The notes beneath the pieces are model-generated. The model was not told the origin of the DNA, did no database searches, and worked only from the letters and a program-made list of their open reading frames with translations. Shown piece by piece: positions 1 through 8,071 of a stretch of 64,000 nt of DNA (the stretch's first letter is position 1; every line of letters starts with the position of its first letter). Origin of the DNA: DASUCS01 sp041166745 (GTDB lineage: Bacteria; Actinomycetota; Acidimicrobiia; Acidimicrobiales; JACDCH01); NCBI GenBank assembly GCA_041166745.1, contig JBEEGH010000014.1, positions 1 through 64,000 on the forward strand, in the 5' to 3' direction. The translations under genes and the position numbers were made by a program.

Positions 1-173
1 CCGCCGCCGAACACTGCCAAATCGACCACATCACCCGCTACACCGACGGCGGCCCCACCACCCAAAACAACGGACGCTGCTACTGCCCCACCCACAACCT
101 CTGGCGCGAAAACCATCCCCAACCCGAACACCAACCCGACCAACGACCACCACCCACCGACGACACCTCATGA
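1..173 (+). CDS. HNH endonuclease, C-terminal end (DUF222-type), cut by window edge
   Basis: Reading from base 3 gives 56 codons ending in TGA at 171-173. The visible part holds a zinc-finger-like HNH nuclease end: Cys-Gln-Ile-Asp-His-Ile, then Gly-Gly-Pro-Thr, Asn, and Cys-x-Cys-x3-His-Asn. This is the arrangement at the C-terminus of actinobacterial DUF222/13E12-family proteins. A hydrophilic tail rich in Pro, Gln and Asp follows. The N-terminal DUF222 part lies outside the window. The gene converges on the ferredoxin reductase gene with a 34-bp gap in which I see nothing distinctive. Such genes are often multicopy in actinomycetes; whether this one is mobile cannot be judged here. Confidence 0.75.
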   Translation, partial: AAEHCQIDHITRYTDGGPTTQNNGRCYCPTHNLWRENHPQPEHQPDQRPPPTDDTS

Positions 174-207
174 ACAGACGAACAGCCAGCCCACAACCAA
201 AGAAGCT

Positions 208-1398
208 CTAGCGCGCGAGGGCATCTTCCCAGGAGGTGCCGTCGGCGATGAGTTGGCGGTACTCCATCACGGGCCTCGGTCGGTTCATGCCGAGTACACC
301 GACCACTCGGCCGGCGCGGCCATAGAGCGCGACGAAGCGACGTTCTTCGACGGAGCCGTCGACGATCTGTACCTCGTCGTCGGCGCTACTGCGCCCGGCG
401 AGTTGGATCTTCCGATCGTATTGATCGGACCAGAACCACGGCACCGGCTGGTACGGCTCGAGCTGCCCGAGCAGCCGTCGCGCCGCGTGCGCACCCTGTT
501 CTTGAGCGTTCTCCCAATGCTCGACGCGCATCACCTCGCCGAAGCGGTTGTTCGGCCAGCGTGCGATGTCGCCCGCCGCGACGACGTCGGGAGCCGCGAG
601 GCAGGTTGCGTCGCACACGACACCGTTGTCGATCGTGAGGCCGGACCCTTCGAGCCATCCGGTGTTCGGCGCGACGCCCACCCCTACAACGGCGACGTCC
701 GCTTCGAGGGTGCTGCCGTCAGTAAGTCGGATGCCGCTGAGGCGACCATTCCCGTCGTCGTCGAAACCATCGACGCCGGTCGACAGGCGGACATCCACAC
801 CGTGCTCTCGATGGATGTCGGCGCACACCGCGCCCATCTCGTCGCCGAGCGCACGCTGTAGCGGCGTGGGCAACGCCTCGAGCAGCGTGACGTCGAGTCC
901 GCGTTGGCGAGCCGTTGCTGCGACTTCGGATCCGATGAAGCCCGCACCCACGACCACCACGCGCTGCGGCGTGCCATCGAGATCGGCGCGGAGCGCGAGG
1001 CAATCGTCGAGCGTGCGCAGCGTGTGGAGGCCCTCGAGCTCGGGCTGCCCGGGCAACGTGCGAACACCGGCGCCGGTGGCGATGACGAGTCCGTCACAAG
1101 AAACGCGCGCGCCATCGGCCAATACGACGTGACGCGCGCCGAGATCGAGCCCCGAGGCCGCGACTCCCAACCGCCAATCGACGTCGAGATCGTCGATCTC
1201 CTTGCCGATCGGCGTCAGGGGAAGGCGATCGAGCTCCCAGCTGCCCGAGAGGATCTGCTTCGACAACGGAGGACGGTCGTACGGGAGATGGGCCTCGGCG
1301 CCGATGACCGTGATCGAGCCGTCGTAACCCTGATGCCGGAGCTCCTCGACCGCCCGGAAGCCGGCGAGCGACGCGCCGACAACAACGACGTTCCGCAC
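208..1398 (-). CDS. NAD(P)H-dependent ferredoxin reductase, FAD-binding
   Basis: The 396-residue product is a pyridine-nucleotide-disulfide-fold flavoprotein of the rhodocoxin/putidaredoxin reductase type. It should pass electrons from NAD(P)H to the ferredoxin encoded directly upstream, and from there to a cytochrome P450 or oxygenase. An N-terminal FAD dinucleotide-binding motif (VVVGASLAG, residues 5-13) and a second one for NAD(P)H (VVVGAGFIGSE, near 148-158) are visible. The second FAD motif with Ala-Ala-Gly-Asp lies near residue 275, followed by the C-terminal reductase domain. Translation starts at a GTG (1396-1398) that directly abuts the ferredoxin stop codon, so the two genes are almost certainly translationally coupled. 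A P450 gene exists at 38.5 kb, but pairing with it is only a guess. Confidence 0.9.
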   Translation of the reverse strand: MRNVVVVGASLAGFRAVEELRHQGYDGSITVIGAEAHLPYDRPPLSKQILSGSWELDRLPLTPIGKEIDDLDVDWRLGVAASGLDLGARHVVLADGARVSCDGLVIATGAGVRTLPGQPELEGLHTLRTLDDCLALRADLDGTPQRVVVVGAGFIGSEVAATARQRGLDVTLLEALPTPLQRALGDEMGAVCADIHREHGVDVRLSTGVDGFDDDGNGRLSGIRLTDGSTLEADVAVVGVGVAPNTGWLEGSGLTIDNGVVCDATCLAAPDVVAAGDIARWPNNRFGEVMRVEHWENAQEQGAHAARRLLGQLEPYQPVPWFWSDQYDRKIQLAGRSSADDEVQIVDGSVEERRFVALYGRAGRVVGVLGMNRPRPVMEYRQLIADGTSWEDALAR

Positions 1399-1590
1399 TC
1401 AGCCTTCGATGCTGATGGCCTGCTTGGGGCAGCGCCGCACCGCTTCTTCGACCTTCGAACGCAGTTCTTCCGGCGGGTTCTCTTGGAGGACGTACAGGAA
1501 GTCGTCGTCGCGGACCTCGAACACTTCGGGCGCCGCTTGCATGCACAGCGCGTTGCTCTCGCAGAGATCGAAGTCGACCACGACCCGCAT
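1399..1590 (-). CDS. 3Fe-4S type ferredoxin
   Basis: This small acidic electron carrier has 63 residues. Cys10, Cys16 and a late Cys-Pro (Cys54) are arranged as in the single-cluster 3Fe-4S ferredoxins that serve actinobacterial P450s (C-x5-C...CP). The position where a 4Fe-4S ferredoxin would have its extra cysteine is not Cys. The ATG at 1588-1590 is preceded by a perfect AGGAGGA ribosome-binding site (1597-1603 on the opposite strand). The ferredoxin reductase follows with no gap. The divergent neighbour is the YcaQ-like glycosylase, only 40 bp away, so the promoters must be compact. Confidence 0.9.
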   Translation of the reverse strand: MRVVVDFDLCESNALCMQAAPEVFEVRDDDFLYVLQENPPEELRSKVEEAVRRCPKQAISIEG

Positions 1591-1630
1591 CGGTTGTCCT
1601 CCTACCGTGAAGTTCGGATAGGAAACCTAG

Positions 1631-2836
1631 GTGCCGTCGCCCGCCCCCGTCGAACGCCTGTCACTACCGCAGGCCCGGCGCATCGCGCTCGGCGCGCAGG
1701 GATTCGCCGAGCCGCGGCCTTCGGGGCGCGTCGACGCTCGCCACCTCCGCCGCACCCTCGATCGCATCGGCGTGCTCCAGATCGACTCCGTGAACGTGCT
1801 CGTGCGCTCGTACGAGCTCCCGTTGTTCGCCCGCCTCGGCCCTCACTCGCGAATGCTGCTCCCAGACCTCGTCGAGCGCCGACGCGAGCTGTTCGAATAT
1901 TGGGCCCACGAAGCATCGTTCGTTCCCGTCGAGTTGCATCCGCTGCTGCGCTGGCGGATGGAGTGGGCGCGAACCGACAGTTTTCGCCATTCGCGACACC
2001 TCGACGGGTTCGCTGATTCCGTGGCGCAGGTCTTGTCCGAGGTGACGGAACGCGGGCCCATCGCGTCGTCTCAGCTCCTCGACGGTGGTGAGAAGCGCGG
2101 TCCATGGTGGGGCTGGTCGAGCGGGAAGATCGCGCTCGAATACCTCTTCTATACGGGCACGCTCACGTCGGCCGGCCGCGGCCCCAACTTCGAGCGCCGG
2201 TACGACCTCACCGAACGGGTCCTTCCGCCTTCGATCCTGGAGCTGCCGACGCCGTCGATCGAGGAGGCCCATCGACAACTGCTCGTGCGAGCCGCGAAGC
2301 ACCACGGTGTCGGGACCGCCCGTGATCTCGCCGACTACTTCCGCATCAAGGTCACCGCGGCCCGTCCGCGCCTGCACGAGCTGGTGCAGGAAGGCGCGCT
2401 GGTGCCGGTGCAGGTCGCCGACTGGAAAGAGATCGCCTACCTGCACCCCGAGGCCCGCCGCCCCCGCAGCGTCGATGCGCGCGCGCTGTTGTCGCCCTTC
2501 GACTCGCTGATCTGGGAACGCTCACGCGCCGAGCGACTCTTCGGCGTGCGGATCCGCATCGAGCTGTACACGCCCGCGCCGAAACGCATACACGGCTACT
2601 ACGTCCTGCCGTTCCTCCTCGGTGACGCAATCGTGGCGCGCGTCGATCTCAAGTCCGACCGCAAGGCCTCATGCCTCCTGGTGCAAGGCGCGTACACCGA
2701 AGACGGTCACGGCAACGATGTCGCCGTCCCGCTCGCGGCGGAGCTCCGGCTGATGGCGACGTGGCTCGGACTGGACAACATCGAGGTGAAGCCACGCGGC
2801 GACCTCGCACCCGCGCTACGAAGGATCTACAGCTGA
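1631..2836 (+). CDS. YcaQ/AlkX-like winged-helix DNA glycosylase
   Basis: The 401-residue product belongs to the HTH_42 / AlkZ-YcaQ family, monofunctional DNA glycosylases that unhook interstrand crosslinks and bulky alkylated bases. Tandem winged-helix regions cover most of the protein. The catalytic Gln-x-Asp motif is visible as LQIDS (residues 49-53). In this family Q-x-D marks the YcaQ/AlkX branch, whereas AlkZ has Q-x-Q. It starts at GTG 1631; no strong ribosome-binding site is seen, so it may be leaderless. Its 3' end overlaps the convergent ABM gene by 10 bp. A role in DNA repair follows from the family and not from context. Confidence 0.85.
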   Translation: MPSPAPVERLSLPQARRIALGAQGFAEPRPSGRVDARHLRRTLDRIGVLQIDSVNVLVRSYELPLFARLGPHSRMLLPDLVERRRELFEYWAHEASFVPVELHPLLRWRMEWARTDSFRHSRHLDGFADSVAQVLSEVTERGPIASSQLLDGGEKRGPWWGWSSGKIALEYLFYTGTLTSAGRGPNFERRYDLTERVLPPSILELPTPSIEEAHRQLLVRAAKHHGVGTARDLADYFRIKVTAARPRLHELVQEGALVPVQVADWKEIAYLHPEARRPRSVDARALLSPFDSLIWERSRAERLFGVRIRIELYTPAPKRIHGYYVLPFLLGDAIVARVDLKSDRKASCLLVQGAYTEDGHGNDVAVPLAAELRLMATWLGLDNIEVKPRGDLAPALRRIYS

Positions 2837-3153
2837 CCCTTGGCGTTGTCGCCGATCGGCAACGGATCGGTGAACCACAGCTGCGGCGCCCCCGCGAACA
2901 GCCCAGGCGCACCCATCTTGGTCATCAACTCGGCGAGATGCGGCTGCTGGCCGTGCGAGGCGAGATCGTCCTGCGAACGCCAGTGCTCGATCATGATCAG
3001 GTGATCCGGGTTGCCCTGATCGCGATGCAACGCGTACTTCAAGCATCCCTCTTCGCCATGCGACTGCTCGACGCAATCTCGAAACAGCTCGGCCAGTTCG
3101 TCACCGCGACCCTCGCTCGCGGTCAGCGATGCGACCACAACCACTTTTCCCAT
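2827..3153 (-). CDS. Antibiotic biosynthesis monooxygenase (ABM) domain protein
   Basis: The 108-residue product has the ferredoxin-like alpha+beta fold of the ABM/YgiN family. It begins with a beta strand (KVVVVASLTA) and carries the usual Cys-Leu-x-Tyr and the His-Trp-x-Ser motif near residue 79 (EHWRS). Members act as cofactor-free quinol monooxygenases or as small stress proteins, normally as dimers. It is the last gene of a minus-strand run: the SDR gene ends 24 bp upstream. Its substrate cannot be told from the sequence. Confidence 0.85.
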   Translation of the reverse strand: MGKVVVVASLTASEGRGDELAELFRDCVEQSHGEEGCLKYALHRDQGNPDHLIMIEHWRSQDDLASHGQQPHLAELMTKMGAPGLFAGAPQLWFTDPLPIGDNAKGQL

Positions 3154-3177
3154 GTGCCAGAACCTAAGCGGCGCCCA

Positions 3178-4017
3178 CTACTCCCACCAGTCGAGGGCCT
3201 GCCGTACCGTCTGTTCGTACTGCTCGAACGTGCTGCCGTTGCGCACCGACCAGACCAGGTCGGCGTCGGCGCCGACCAGATGACGGAGCCCGGCATCATC
3301 GTCTTCCGCGACCGCCACGATCGTCTCGGCCACCACTTCCGGCGGAGCACGATGGCCGTCCGGTGCGAGCCGCTGTAGGGCCTCGTCGAAACGATCCGAT
3401 GCCTCCTTGTAGATCGAGACGTCGGTGAACTGCGCGGCGGTGATCGCGTTGTTGAGCAACTCGGTCTCGAACTGGCCGGGCTCGACGACCGCGACGCGAA
3501 TCCCGAACGGCGCGCACTCGAAATGGAGTGCCTCACTGATGGCCTCGACAGCGTGTTTCGAGGCCGAGTAGAGCCCACCGAATGGTCGAGCGACCAGGCC
3601 GGCGAGCGAGCCCACGTTGAGGATGACTCCCGAGCCTTGGGCGCGCATCACCGGCAAAACGGCCCGAACGACACGCACGAGGCCGAACACGTTCGTGTCG
3701 AACTGCACGAGCATTTCGTCGTCGCTGCACTCCTCGATCGGACCGCGAAGCTCGATGCCGGCGTTGTTCACACACACATCGATGCGACCCGACCGTTCCA
3801 TCACTTCGGCGACCGCGGCATCGACAGAGTCGGCATCGCGAACGTCGAGGCGAAGGACGTGCAGCTCGAGCTCTTCGGCTTTGGCCGCTTCGTGCAGTGG
3901 TGTGGCTCGATCCAGGTTGCGCACCGTGGCGAACACGTCGTGGCCCTGGCGGGCGAACGTGAGGCTGGCGTGCAGTCCGAACCCGCTGTTGCACCCGGTG
4001 ATGAGCACGCTCGCCAT
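3178..4017 (-). CDS. Short-chain dehydrogenase/reductase
   Basis: This classical SDR has 279 residues. The nucleotide-binding motif TGCNSGFG lies at residues 7-14, NNAG at 84-87, and the catalytic triad Ser137, Tyr150 and Lys154 is in the expected order. The sequence resembles the retinol/steroid-like dehydrogenase branch common in actinomycetes. It is the third gene of a same-strand run after the aldehyde dehydrogenase and the LAxTG surface protein (21-bp gap upstream, 24 bp downstream). It may therefore take part in the same alcohol-aldehyde-acid oxidation route; that link is inferred from position only. Confidence 0.9.
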   Translation of the reverse strand: MASVLITGCNSGFGLHASLTFARQGHDVFATVRNLDRATPLHEAAKAEELELHVLRLDVRDADSVDAAVAEVMERSGRIDVCVNNAGIELRGPIEECSDDEMLVQFDTNVFGLVRVVRAVLPVMRAQGSGVILNVGSLAGLVARPFGGLYSASKHAVEAISEALHFECAPFGIRVAVVEPGQFETELLNNAITAAQFTDVSIYKEASDRFDEALQRLAPDGHRAPPEVVAETIVAVAEDDDAGLRHLVGADADLVWSVRNGSTFEQYEQTVRQALDWWE

Positions 4018-4038
4018 GGGGCGAAACGTAGCCCTAGG

Positions 4039-4737
4039 TCAGGCCGGGCGACTGCTCCACGCCAGCAGGAGACCGCCGAGCATCAACAACAGGCCGGCAC
4101 CGATGATCAGTGGGCCGATGTTGGTCGACGGGCCGGTGCGGGCGAGCGGTTGGCTCTGCACGGTCGCTGGGGTGCGGGAGATCTGGGTGCCCTCGACTGA
4201 CCCCGGGGGCTTCGTGTCGTTGGTGTGGATCGTCGTCGCGGTCGTGCTTGTCGACGTTGTCGTGCTCTCGGCCTCGACCTCGCCGCACGTCGACACCTCG
4301 CCCCATTGGTACGCGAGCAGGCGGGGACCGTATTGCTGCGTGTCGGTGATCTCGTGAAGCGGCGCGCCCGTGAACGCATCCACCTGCGTGAAGCAACGTG
4401 GCGCCGTGCCTTGCGTCGGGAGCGTGACCGAGAGCACCTTCGAACCGGTCGTGATCGTGTCGGTCGCCGAGTCGACCAGCGCCTGCGGAACGACGAACCC
4501 ATCGGCGTCCTTCAGGTACACCGCCAGCCCGATCTGCATCGGTTCACACAACGGCATCGCGTTGCCCACCGTGAAGGTCGCCTCGTGGCCGTCGGCACTC
4601 AAAGCGACCGTGAGCTGCGCCTGATCCGCCGGGGCGCACGATGGATCCGCCGTCTGAGCATCCGCCGGCAGCGCCGAAACCCCCAGCAGGATCGCCACCA
4701 CACCAGAGGTCAGCAGGCACCGGAGCCGAAGCGACAT
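4039..4737 (-). CDS. Secreted surface protein with LAxTG-type cell-wall sorting signal
   Basis: The 232-residue product starts with a cleavable signal peptide (hydrophobic residues 10-22, Ala-Asp-Ala cleavage near 27). It ends with a sortase signal: LARTG at residues 198-202, a hydrophobic helix of about 20 residues, and a short tail ending Ser-Ser-Arg-Pro-Ala. LAxTG is the motif known for class E sortases of high-GC Gram-positive bacteria. Between the two lies an ectodomain with several Cys and a Thr/Ser-rich linker (residues 155-170). I do not recognise the ectodomain. No sortase gene is visible in this window. Confidence 0.8.
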   Translation of the reverse strand: MSLRLRCLLTSGVVAILLGVSALPADAQTADPSCAPADQAQLTVALSADGHEATFTVGNAMPLCEPMQIGLAVYLKDADGFVVPQALVDSATDTITTGSKVLSVTLPTQGTAPRCFTQVDAFTGAPLHEITDTQQYGPRLLAYQWGEVSTCGEVEAESTTTSTSTTATTIHTNDTKPPGSVEGTQISRTPATVQSQPLARTGPSTNIGPLIIGAGLLLMLGGLLLAWSSRPA

Positions 4738-4785
4738 GCCGGCACCTCTACCCCGGTGCGCCGAGGGCTCAACCGCGCAGAGTGA

Positions 4786-6258
4786 TCAGGCGGGAAGACC
4801 GACCGACTTCGTCTCGAGGAATTCCTCGAAGCCCTGCACGCCGTTCTCGCGGCCGAGACCACTCTGCTTGTAGCCACCGAACGGCGTGTCGACGCCGAAC
4901 CACTGTCCGCCGTTGATACCGACCGTGCCCGTTCGCAGTTTGCGAGCCACGGCCGTCGCCCGGTCGAGCGACTTGCTGACCACCGCGCCCGACAGTCCGT
5001 ACACCGAGTTGTTGGCCATGCGCACGGCGTCTGCATCGTCTTCGAAGGGCAGCACCACGAGCACCGGACCGAAGATCTCCTCCTGCGCGACCGTTGAGTT
5101 CTCGTTGGACTCGGCGATCACCGTCGACTCGACGTAGTACCCGACCGGCAGATCGGCGGGACGTCCTCCGCCGCACGCGATCCGTGCGCCCTCGGCCTTG
5201 CCCTGCTCGATGTAGGCGAGAACACGCTCCCGCTGTCGACCGCTGACCTGTGGCCCTTGGAACACCTCGGGATCGGTGGGATCACCCACCTTCACGGCGG
5301 CCATTCCTTCCACCGCGCCCTCCACGGCTTCGTCGTAGCGCGACCGCGGTACCAGCAGGCGTGTCGTCATCGCGCATCCCTGACCCGCGTGCGTGCACAT
5401 ACCGAAGCCCGCACCGAGAGCGGTGTTGGCGACGTCGGCGTCGTCGAGTGCAATCAGCGCGGACTTGCCGCCGAGCTCGAGCGCGATCTTCTTGAGGGTC
5501 GGCGCGGCCGCGGCCATGATGCGCCGGCCGGTCGCGGCCGAGCCCGTGAAGGTGATCATGTCGACGCGCGGGTCGGTGGTGAGCACCTCGCCCGCAGCCG
5601 GATCAGCGGCGGTCACGATGTTGACCACACCGGGAGGGATGTCGGTGCGCTCGGCGATGAGGCGGCCGATGTGCGTCGCCGACCAAGGTGTGTCGGGCGG
5701 CGGCTTGAGCACGATCGTGCAACCGGCGGCGAGGGCAGGGCCGAGCTTCGCGAGGTGGAGGAACAGTGGGTAGTTCCACGCGGTGATGGCGGCGACGACG
5801 CCGACCGGCTCGCGCCAGATCTGTCGGCGATGCCGCCCGCCCCAGAACTCGGTCTCGGGAAGGCTGGTGTCGTACTCGTACGACTCGGCGACATCGGCCC
5901 AGTGGGGAAAGTCCTTCAGCGGCTGGTCGAGCTGCACGACTTCGGTGAGCATCACGGGACAACCCGCCTCGGCCACGAGCACCTGCCGCAACACCTCGCG
6001 GTCTTCGTCCATGGCCGCCGCGAGTTGGCGAATCGCCTTCGCGCGGAACTCGGGATCGGTCGACCACGAGGTTTCGTCGAATGCCCGCCGGGCGGCGGCG
6101 ATGGCGTCGCCGATGTCGTCGGCGGTGGCATCGGAGGTGACACCGATGACCTGCTCGGTCGCGGGGTTCACGTTCTCGTACGTGCGACCGCCGCTCGCCG
6201 GCACCAGCTTCCCGTCGATGAGCATCCGGGACTCTTCAAGCGTCATCAGTACCCCCAC
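4786..6258 (-). CDS. NAD(P)-dependent aldehyde dehydrogenase
   Basis: The 490-residue protein has the standard ALDH length and layout. Asn162 (AWNYP), Glu261 in LELGGKS and the nucleophile Cys295 in GQGCA match the catalytic Asn, Glu and Cys of the superfamily. It oxidises an aldehyde to an acid; the substrate is unknown. An alternative start four codons in (MTLEES) is as likely as the first ATG. Upstream, at 6268-6285, lies an 18-bp palindrome that may be an operator. The gene leads a four-gene minus-strand run. Confidence 0.92.
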   Translation of the reverse strand: MGVLMTLEESRMLIDGKLVPASGGRTYENVNPATEQVIGVTSDATADDIGDAIAAARRAFDETSWSTDPEFRAKAIRQLAAAMDEDREVLRQVLVAEAGCPVMLTEVVQLDQPLKDFPHWADVAESYEYDTSLPETEFWGGRHRRQIWREPVGVVAAITAWNYPLFLHLAKLGPALAAGCTIVLKPPPDTPWSATHIGRLIAERTDIPPGVVNIVTAADPAAGEVLTTDPRVDMITFTGSAATGRRIMAAAAPTLKKIALELGGKSALIALDDADVANTALGAGFGMCTHAGQGCAMTTRLLVPRSRYDEAVEGAVEGMAAVKVGDPTDPEVFQGPQVSGRQRERVLAYIEQGKAEGARIACGGGRPADLPVGYYVESTVIAESNENSTVAQEEIFGPVLVVLPFEDDADAVRMANNSVYGLSGAVVSKSLDRATAVARKLRTGTVGINGGQWFGVDTPFGGYKQSGLGRENGVQGFEEFLETKSVGLPA

Positions 6259-6267
6259 GTTCCGAAA

Positions 6268-6285
6268 CCTGACGTGAGCGTCAGG
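6268..6285. promoter_or_regulatory. Palindrome upstream of aldehyde dehydrogenase (candidate operator)
   Basis: The arms CCTGACG and CGTCAGG are perfect and separated by TGAG. The site lies 10 bp upstream of the aldehyde dehydrogenase start, in the divergent intergenic region. Its size and symmetry fit a dimeric repressor, for example a TetR-type regulator, but the cognate regulator is not identified. A second short hairpin (TTGGGT / ACCCAA, 6312-6328) lies closer to the divergent gene. Confidence 0.5.
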
Positions 6286-6410
6286 GTACTCGGACGGACG
6301 ACCCTTGCCAGTTGGGTAGGAAACCCAATCCGTTCAGTAGGCGAATGTGGCAAGCCTGGGCATTCCGGACAGCGCCGCAACCGATCACGATCGTCCTCGT
6401 GCCCGAGACG

Positions 6411-7391
6411 ATGCTGCGCGAGGACGAACCGCGCCTGGTGGACAACCCGTTCCGGCGCGAGTCGCACCGGCCGTGGTACGCCCGCCGTGGTCCCCGGTGG
6501 GGCGTCGGCATCCTCGTGATCCTGCTGCTCGCGTTGAATGCCTTCGCCTTCAAGGAGGTGAGCAACCGCGCTGATCCGGTGACCGTCGACACCGCGATCG
6601 CTCGCTATCGCGCGACGGCCCAGGTCGCGGCGGACTCGACGCCGAGCACGACCGCCGCCGGCGCCACGCCCGCCGTGGCCGCAGACGCGGATGCGCAGGC
6701 GCCGGGACAGGCGAGGACGAGCGCCGGCCAGCAACAGGCGACCGAGACCGCAGGACCCGCTGGCGAAGTGGGAGTCGGGCGCGGGCCGACTCCCGCTCCC
6801 GGCGTGTACGTGTTCGACACGATCGGCTTCGAGCGCGTAAGTGCACTCGGCGGCGCGCAACACGACTATCCCAAGCAGACGACGATGACCGTCACCAAGA
6901 GCGAGTGCGGCGTCGACGCAAGGTGGACACCGCTCGAGCAGCGCTTTGAACGCTGGACGATGTGCATGACAGGCACGGCGAACGAGATGGCGAAGTTCAC
7001 CACCCATCACGAGTTCTTCGGAAAGACCGAGGAGCGCACGTTCGATTGCCGCGACACGTACATCCGACCGCCATCCGACGCGCCGGGTACAACGGCGAAC
7101 GGCGGATGCACGAACGGAAACGACGTCGCCGTCACCAGCACGACGGTCATCGGACCCGAGACCGTCCTCGTGCAAGGCTCGCCCGTCGACACCGTCCGCA
7201 TGCATTTCGATCATCAGCTCAGCGGCAGCTCCAACGGGTACCAGCGTGGTGATGTCTGGGTGCGACTGAGCGACGGGATGCTCGTCCGCTTCATCTCCGA
7301 GATCGATGCGGACGCGAACTCGGTGATCGGGCCGACGCACTTCCACGAAGAGATCAACCTCAGCCTGGCTGAGCTCGAACCTCACCAATAG
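6411..7391 (+). CDS. Membrane-anchored protein of unknown function
   Basis: I do not recognise this product of about 326 residues. From ATG 6411 it has a short basic cytoplasmic N-terminus and one transmembrane helix near residues 27-46 (VGILVILLLALNAFAF). An Ala/Thr/Gly/Pro-rich low-complexity stretch follows (about 70-125), then a globular extracytoplasmic domain with several Cys. Earlier in-frame starts exist at GTG 6399 and TTG 6312; none has a convincing ribosome-binding site, and the earliest would place a hairpin inside the gene. Its topology resembles other single-pass surface proteins of actinomycetes. The 3' end overlaps the convergent receptor gene by 32 bp. Confidence 0.65.
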   Translation: MLREDEPRLVDNPFRRESHRPWYARRGPRWGVGILVILLLALNAFAFKEVSNRADPVTVDTAIARYRATAQVAADSTPSTTAAGATPAVAADADAQAPGQARTSAGQQQATETAGPAGEVGVGRGPTPAPGVYVFDTIGFERVSALGGAQHDYPKQTTMTVTKSECGVDARWTPLEQRFERWTMCMTGTANEMAKFTTHHEFFGKTEERTFDCRDTYIRPPSDAPGTTANGGCTNGNDVAVTSTTVIGPETVLVQGSPVDTVRMHFDHQLSGSSNGYQRGDVWVRLSDGMLVRFISEIDADANSVIGPTHFHEEINLSLAELEPHQ

Positions 7392-8043
7392 CCGCGTCCA
7401 ACCGGCCGATCGCGTCGCGCGTACGGGCTCCCCACCAGAAGAGGTCCTTTCCATCGACGAAGTGCACCGGCGCAACGCGCTCGAGCTCCGCTCGATGGCG
7501 CTCACCGAAGGGATACGGCTCGCTCGGCGCGACCACGACATCCGGATGAACGAGTCGGGCGTCGTCGAGCGTCACCTCGGGATACGGGTCCGCGGCAAAG
7601 ACGTTCTCGATGCCAAGCGCGGCGAGCAACGACGATCCATAGGTCGGGACGCCGAGCGCCATCCATGGCCGACGCCAGATCGGCACGAATGCCGACCCTC
7701 TGATCGGTCGTGGCCGGACATCGCCTACGGGCTCCCAGTGGGCGCCGACGCGCGCCGCGAGCGGACAGAGCTGCGAATCGACGTCGACGAGGCTGCGCAC
7801 CGCGAGGACGTGGACCTCGAGCCCGGCGGCGACCAACTCGTCATGATCCTCGCGACGGTTCTCCTCCTCGTCGACCACGACGAGATCGGGTCGCAACGCC
7901 ACGATGGCCTCGACATCGGGATCCTTGGTGCCCCCCACCGCGGGCAACGAGGGCTGCTCGCAGAACCGGGTACAAGCGACCGGCGCGATCCCCCACGCCA
8001 GCAACGTCTCCGTCGCCGACGGAACGAGGCTCACGACGCGCAC
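7360..8043 (-). CDS. BtuF-like helical-backbone metal/cobalamin receptor, apparently without signal peptide
   Basis: From the GTG at 8041-8043 the product has about 227 residues. It begins MRVVSLVPSATETLLAWG, the signature start of BtuF/FhuD-type class III binding proteins. Both lobes and the conserved Arg-Pro-Asp-Leu-Val segment are present. Members bind cobalamin, haem or siderophores for ABC importers, but no permease or ATPase gene adjoins. No signal peptide or lipobox precedes the domain from this start. Longer in-frame starts exist but run into the divergent cyclase gene and do not form a signal peptide. It may be cytoplasmic, as in some actinobacterial homologues annotated as cobalamin-binding proteins. 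Confidence 0.75.
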   Translation of the reverse strand: MRVVSLVPSATETLLAWGIAPVACTRFCEQPSLPAVGGTKDPDVEAIVALRPDLVVVDEEENRREDHDELVAAGLEVHVLAVRSLVDVDSQLCPLAARVGAHWEPVGDVRPRPIRGSAFVPIWRRPWMALGVPTYGSSLLAALGIENVFAADPYPEVTLDDARLVHPDVVVAPSEPYPFGERHRAELERVAPVHFVDGKDLFWWGARTRDAIGRLDAAIGEVRAQPG

Positions 8044-8071
8044 ACCGGAGCGTACGAGGGATGATGTGGCC

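Noticed and set aside
1..173. Homing or mobile HNH endonuclease
   Set aside because: The visible end matches the common chromosomal DUF222/HNH proteins of actinomycetes, and no intron or element boundary is visible.
5257..6519. 420-codon open frame on the plus strand opposite the aldehyde dehydrogenase
   Set aside because: It is antisense to a gene with intact catalytic motifs, and its Arg/Gly/His-rich sequence is typical of a GC-rich shadow frame.
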